A program made the translations under genes and the position numbers. A DNA stretch of 64,000 nt from Panax quinquefolius (lineage: Eukaryota; Streptophyta; Magnoliopsida; Apiales; Araliaceae), in the NCBI GenBank assembly GCA_020205615.1, contig CM035168.1, positions 4,530,237 through 4,594,236 on the forward strand, written 5' to 3'. The notes beneath the pieces were generated by a model. That model was given only the letters and a program-made list of their open reading frames with translations. It had not been told where the DNA came from and made no database searches. Shown one piece after another: positions 59,390-64,000 of the stretch; positions within the stretch are counted from its first letter, which is position 1; the number at the start of each line of letters is the position of its first letter.

Positions 59390-59800
59390 AGTTAATTATA
59401 AACTCATAAGTCTATACCTTATTCGATACCGCCTACCCACTTTTATTTCTCCTACTTGCGCTCAATGTTTAAATTTGACTCAGGAGAAATTAGACTTTGA
59501 TTTATCTGTTGAAACTTCGTTGGGAGAAACCTTCGTTACCTCCAATATTTATAAATCTTGTTTGATTCAAATAAACACTTTCACGTTACTTGTCGATCTT
59601 ATCACTTTAAAAATACTTGCATTTGATGTGATTTTAGGAATCGAGTGGTTAACTACTCATCATACCTTTCGTAAGGTTGTTAGCTTTCATATTCCTAACC
59701 AACCTCTTATGCGAATTCAAGCAACCAAACCACTAAAGTCAATCATTGTCATATCAAGCCATAAGTATAGAACCGCGAGCCTTTCGATGGTGACTTCCTT
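59390..59800 (+). pseudogene. partial protease of element D
   Basis: LFDTAYPLLFIS (active site altered, DTG to DTA) and, in the frame 59475-59849, LTQEKLDFDLSVETSLGETF, FDVILGIEWLTTH, FHIPNQPLM. Homologous to copy B 20311-20942. The link to RT is lost after KPLKS. Confidence 0.7.
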
Positions 59801-59929
59801 GTGTGGAATGCACCGAAGCCAGACTATCCGTAGGGGACGTCGTGAATAACAGTGGCAAGTTAATAGGTATCAATGTGACGTGCTATCCAAGTCTTGGATG
59901 AGAGTCACAGTTTTGAATGATATTTCTAT

Positions 59930-60370
59930 TGTTAATAAATTTCCCGACGTATTCTTGAAGACTTCTGGCCTACCCCTAGGCGTGAAATCAATTTTGTATT
60001 GATCCCAGTAAAAAACCCATTTCTAAAACCCTCAAATATTTCTTCAACCAAAACGAACGTATAATATGCCAAAGACGTTGGTTCGAGCTGTTGAAGATTA
60101 CGATCGTACCATTCAATATCATCAGGAAGAGCGTGCGTAGTAGTGACACGTTAAGTAGAAGATCGTATGTGTACGAAAAGTGCGATGTTGTTAACATAAA
60201 ACCCATTTCATATAACTTACAAATGATGAAGATAGAGTTAAAGACTCTAGAGACCCACGTGAAGATAGCGAATATACGATTAGAATCGACTTTAATCGAT
60301 AAAGTTAAAGCCATACAAACTACATACTCAGAGCAGATGAATGTGAAGAAGAAGGTTCAAGAGGGCGTTA
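59930..60370 (+). pseudogene. RT-edge and RNase H tail fragments of element D
   Basis: FPDVFLKTSGLPLGVKSILY-like pre-RT text (59945-60000) is joined directly to RNase H end text (KYFFNQNER...RRWFELLKDYDRTIQYHQ, about 60028-60125, frameshifted). The whole RT is therefore deleted. 60091-60420 is the stretch after RNase H. Confidence 0.6.
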
Positions 60371-60419
60371 TTCTAGAAGCAAGAATCGATGAAGAGAAGA
60401 AATCTCAACCCTCGATTTA

Positions 60420-60748
60420 ATTGGCCTATTTGAAATCCTTGATCGAGTAGGAACTATGGCCTATAGACTCGTTTTACCGCTAAGTATGTCACGTGTTCAT
60501 AACAATTTTCATGTATCGATGTTACGTAATTATGTGGACGACCCAAAGCACATTATGGAATTAGAACTAGACGAGATAGCAGAAGATTTAATGTATGAGG
60601 AGATACATGTTAAAATCTTGGATAAGAAGGATCCTGTTCGATACTCAAATGTTATACCTCAAGAGTTAGAATCTGAAATGAAGTCAAGGTATCCTCATCT
60701 CTTCTATACCAGTAATGTCGACGTAAAATTTCGAGGGCAAAATTTCAT
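60420..60748 (+). pseudogene. integrase C-terminus of element D, chromodomain core deleted
   Basis: IGLFEILDRVGTMAYRLVLP, VHNNFHVSMLRNYVDDPKHI and VKILDKKDPVRYSNVIPQ lead directly to ELESEMKSRYPHLF. Relatives have about 15-20 residues with VLWRN...EEATWE between these, so the chromodomain core is lost without frame change. The frame then runs on into the polypurine tract and LTR. Confidence 0.7.
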
Positions 60749-60761
60749 AAGGAGGGGAGAT
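60749..60761 (+). other. polypurine tract of element D
   Basis: AAGGAGGGGAGAT directly before the right LTR; the plus-strand primer for reverse transcription. Confidence 0.75.
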
Positions 60762-61906
60762 TGTGAGACCTCAAATTTTATGAATAAAGATTTAAATTTC
60801 TCGAAATATTTTTTTGAATATTATGGTGTGGATTTGATATAATGTTATAGTTGTGGGCAATATTTAAAAATTTTGCAAAGTATTCAAGTTGTTATATAAT
60901 ATTCGATTGGTCGGAGAATATTCTTTTTGTCAGGAAATATCCGTACGACGGCACAATCATTGGTGGACCCCACAACGAAAGTATTGTCGTAGTTAGAAAA
61001 CGATAGAATTATCTTTTTATAAAAATAACGGCGAAAGTGTTACCGTTAAAATTGTTGAACTACCCTAGTAAAAAGTACAAGATGTACGATGTGGTTGCAT
61101 AGTAGCACTCAAAAACTTTGGGAAAATTTGAAATGATAATTTGATGAGTTTTCTAGATTATGTCCAAAAATGACGATTTTTGGATGTATAGATTAAGAGT
61201 TATGGATTTTATGGGAAAAGACTATTTTAAAAATAAACCCTAATAACTCTTTGTGGTTAACTCCAAAATTGGTGAAATTTTTATTGGGAGTACATGTATA
61301 TAACAGAGTATACCTCAGAAATTTTGGAATTTTTGGACAAAATACAATTTATGATAAATGTCTAAATATTCGGAGTTTTGGCCATATGAAAAATAGTAAA
61401 TGAATTTTAAAAATTCGAGAAAAATATATGTTCAATATGGGACTATATTCTGCTAAATTCCAGAAAAGAAATATTTTTGGGATTGATTTGGTATTTTTCA
61501 TGAAAATGAACTAGTTATGAGTAAATGAATTAAATATGTTATGTGAAGTAACAAAATTGGAAAATATGATTTTATGGCTTGGGGAATCCTATATAGGGTA
61601 TATGCAGATTTTTGATGAGGGATTTGATCATTGGTGATGAAATTTTATGAGTATGACATTTTGAATGATTAAATGCATTATTTGGTAAAGTGTAAATAAT
61701 TAAAATAAATTATTTATAAGTTTAAGAAGTGATTAAAATATTATTATAATATTAATAATATTAGATGATGAGTTTATTAAGTGATTGATAATATTTGGAT
61801 AAATTTAAAGTCTTTAGTATTTATCCTTGTTTTCGTTTGATTAATGTTTATATCATTATCATCATCCTCATGCTTATATTGTGATGAAAGTCATCTTTTT
61901 TACGCA
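60762..61906 (+). repeat. right LTR of element D, deleted and cut by LTR E
   Basis: Begins TGTGAGACCTC. After about 340 bp it jumps (near 61105) to the central module of the left LTR, with about 1.5 kb missing, and stops at CTTTTTTACG where the inverted LTR E begins. Confidence 0.75.
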
Positions 61907-64000
61907 GACGCCCCCAAAATAGGTATACATTACCCATCTTGAGTGCCAAATACATGGTACAAAAAAATACAAATACAACTATCGTGGTAAAATACGACAA
62001 AACATAAATCTGAAAGTTTTAATAAGAATATTGTCATCTGTATAATATCCACACTCAATGGAGTCCTCATTACATTTAGTGTCACACTATTTAATGTATA
62101 GTGAAGACTACTAATACTATCATCCGGACCATCACTCCGCTTCCCGACTCGTCCCAGCTTATATTCTCATTTCACGAGAGAATAAAGTGAAAGAAAAGGG
62201 TGAGCTTAACTAGCCCAAAGAAGAAATATCGTGACTAAGATAATGCGAATAAATTATCATTAGTCTTCAACAATGTTAAAGCGATAAAATATAATAGACA
62301 TCAAGTTTAACTCAAATAAACAAGCAATCCATTAGAAGAGTCAAGTAGAGAATAAAATCTACTATCTTCTATCATTTAAAAAGTTTTCATCAATTTTTAT
62401 CATCGAGACTTAAATTTAACAAATAAACCACATCATCGAGTCATCCATGCACTACGGGCCAAGGATATTCATTAAATCATCCATGGTCATGACTATACCG
62501 AATAATCTCTGGTCATAATCATACTAAAAACTATCCATCAATGCACTACAGGCTACTGAAGACTTTTACCACCTCATTTATAACATTACAGTTCATGATT
62601 ATACCGAATGATCCCTGGTGATAATCATACAAAGTCCATCTATGCACGTAAGCCAAAGATGACTTTTATCACAATATAAGCATAAGGATGATGACAATGA
62701 CATAATAATTCAATAAAACAAGTTCAAGAATAAATTTTAAAGATTTATAAGTTAATTTTTCCTGAACTCAATAATGTCCAAATTGTCAACATGATACTTC
62801 TTTGTGGAGTAAAAATTCAAGAATGCTCAGAAGACTATTTCCATTAAAAGATTCTGGATGAAGTGCAAATATCAAGGATATTCCACTAATTTCATAGAGT
62901 ATAGAAGTCAAAGCTTTAACCAACTGAGTATAAGAGAATATATGAAACTTCAAATGGATTTTCGTCCATACCACGCCAGAATCCACTTGCATGATCATTT
63001 CCACAATTTAATAAAGAATGAATACAAAGGTTCATTCACCATGCATGTGATAATCCATATAGACAGGTTATTCCAACAGAATGATAAAGAATGAAATAAC
63101 AGAAGAAATCACCATGCATGCGATAGACCACACGCAGCGAGTTATTCCAATGAATAATAAATAATGGAACCAGTCCCATTAAAACGCACCATGGGATATT
63201 TCGATAGAATAATAAATGATGGAACCAGGTCCGGCGTAAACGCACAAACAGGATATTTTGACAGAATAATAAAGAACGGAATAATAAAAGAATTTCACCA
63301 TGTATGCGGTACTTCGCATAAACAGGTTATTCCAACATAATAATGAAGAATGGAATAACAGAAGAATTTTACCATGTATGCGGTACTTCGCATAAACAGG
63401 TTATTCCAACAGAATAATAAGGAATGGAATAACAATAGCTCTCTTCATGAATACGAAAGAAATAATACCCCTTACCTCAGAAGAAACTGGATACTGGAAT
63501 AGTGGCGTAGCAGGCTTCTCTTCTTCTTTCTCTTTATAGATTTTCTCTCTATAGCTTCTCTCTATAATTTCTCTCTGTAATAATTTCTCTATAGCTTTAG
63601 TGAATTGGTGAGAAATGAAGGAAGAATGAGCTTCTATTTATAAAAAAATATAGTTTCGATAATTACATCGTTTTGGGGCTCGAAAATTACAGATCTAATA
63701 CCTCCAACTTTTCTTTCATTTTTAATTTAGTCCTGCAAGTATTATCAAACTTTCACCACCTCCCCTAATAGTAAATAATGTGAATCAATAGTTCAATCAT
63801 GTGAATCAATAGTTATAATCATGTGAAAATACGAATTACGGTATAATACCTCCATCTATACCTCCATCTTTAATTTAATCATGCAAGTATTATCAATCTT
63901 CAACCAACTCCCCTAATAGTATAAGAATGTGATTCAATAGTACACACATGTGAATAAATAGTTATATAAGATGGTGAATTAGTAGCAATTAATTACTCAT
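61907..64000 (-). repeat. inverted Tekay-like LTR E, runs off the window
   Basis: Plus-strand start GACGCCCCCAAAATAGG is the family LTR end in reverse. It contains the CACTACGGGCC array (62430-62680), the 58-bp hairpin array (63040-63425) and the TTTAGTGAATTGGTGAGAAA region at 63597. Confidence 0.8.

Larger units (their letters stand above)
55072..61906 (+). mobile_element. element D: non-autonomous Tekay-like retrotransposon
   Basis: LTR, primer site, acidic coiled-coil ORF, partial protease, RNase H tail, integrase C-terminus, polypurine tract, truncated right LTR. RT and the integrase core are missing, so movement would need another element's enzymes. It sits in gag of element C. Confidence 0.75.

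Overview
The window is plant nuclear DNA, almost certainly from a eudicot. It has spliced genes with short exons and AT-rich introns, a plant secreted-peptide gene, an S-domain receptor kinase relic, and dense nests of plant LTR retrotransposons (Tekay-, Reina- and Tat/Retand-type Ty3/Gypsy, and Ty1/Copia) with initiator-Met-tRNA primer sites. The species cannot be named from the sequence. One 100-base N block (23169-23268) marks a scaffold gap.

Layout. 1-7.5 kb is the only gene-like part. It holds the 5' exons of an MRG-family chromodomain gene (minus strand, continuing off the left edge, with a probable Stowaway MITE in intron 1). It also holds an intact single-exon PAMP-induced-secreted-peptide-like precursor (6112-6375, minus) with two SGPS-type cores and W-boxes upstream. 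7.6-23.2 kb is a tandem LTR-internal-LTR-internal-LTR array of Tekay-type chromovirus on the minus strand; every coding frame is shredded. 23.3-29.2 kb, across the gap, is a jumble of LTR pieces of the same superfamily in both orientations, with one copy of an unusual acidic coiled-coil ORF. 29.2-31.9 kb is a decayed Copia remnant. 32.1-33.7 kb is a hairpin (Mutator-like) element whose loop holds the promoter and first 32 codons of a DUF3339 gene. 33.7-43.3 kb is a relic of a G-type lectin S-receptor kinase, split by a complete 8.9-kb Tat/Retand element with a perfect AGTGT target duplication; that element also carries an antisense, spliced gene. 43.3-44.6 kb shows nothing recognisable. 44.6-51.6 kb is a Reina-like chromovirus (minus), interrupted in its reverse transcriptase by a solo LTR with TATGA duplication. 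51.6-64 kb is a plus-strand nest: element C sits in the Reina gag, element D sits in the gag of C, and an inverted LTR (E) sits in the right LTR of D.

The most unusual item is a non-autonomous branch of the Tekay-like family (copies at 23.4 and 58.4 kb). After an ordinary primer site and leader, the gag start is followed by a long acidic coiled-coil reading frame instead of the normal gag body; reverse transcriptase and the integrase core are missing. The long LTRs of this superfamily also come in at least three versions with exchanged central modules and three kinds of internal tandem repeat. These are inferences from reading the sequence; no alignment or database search was run.
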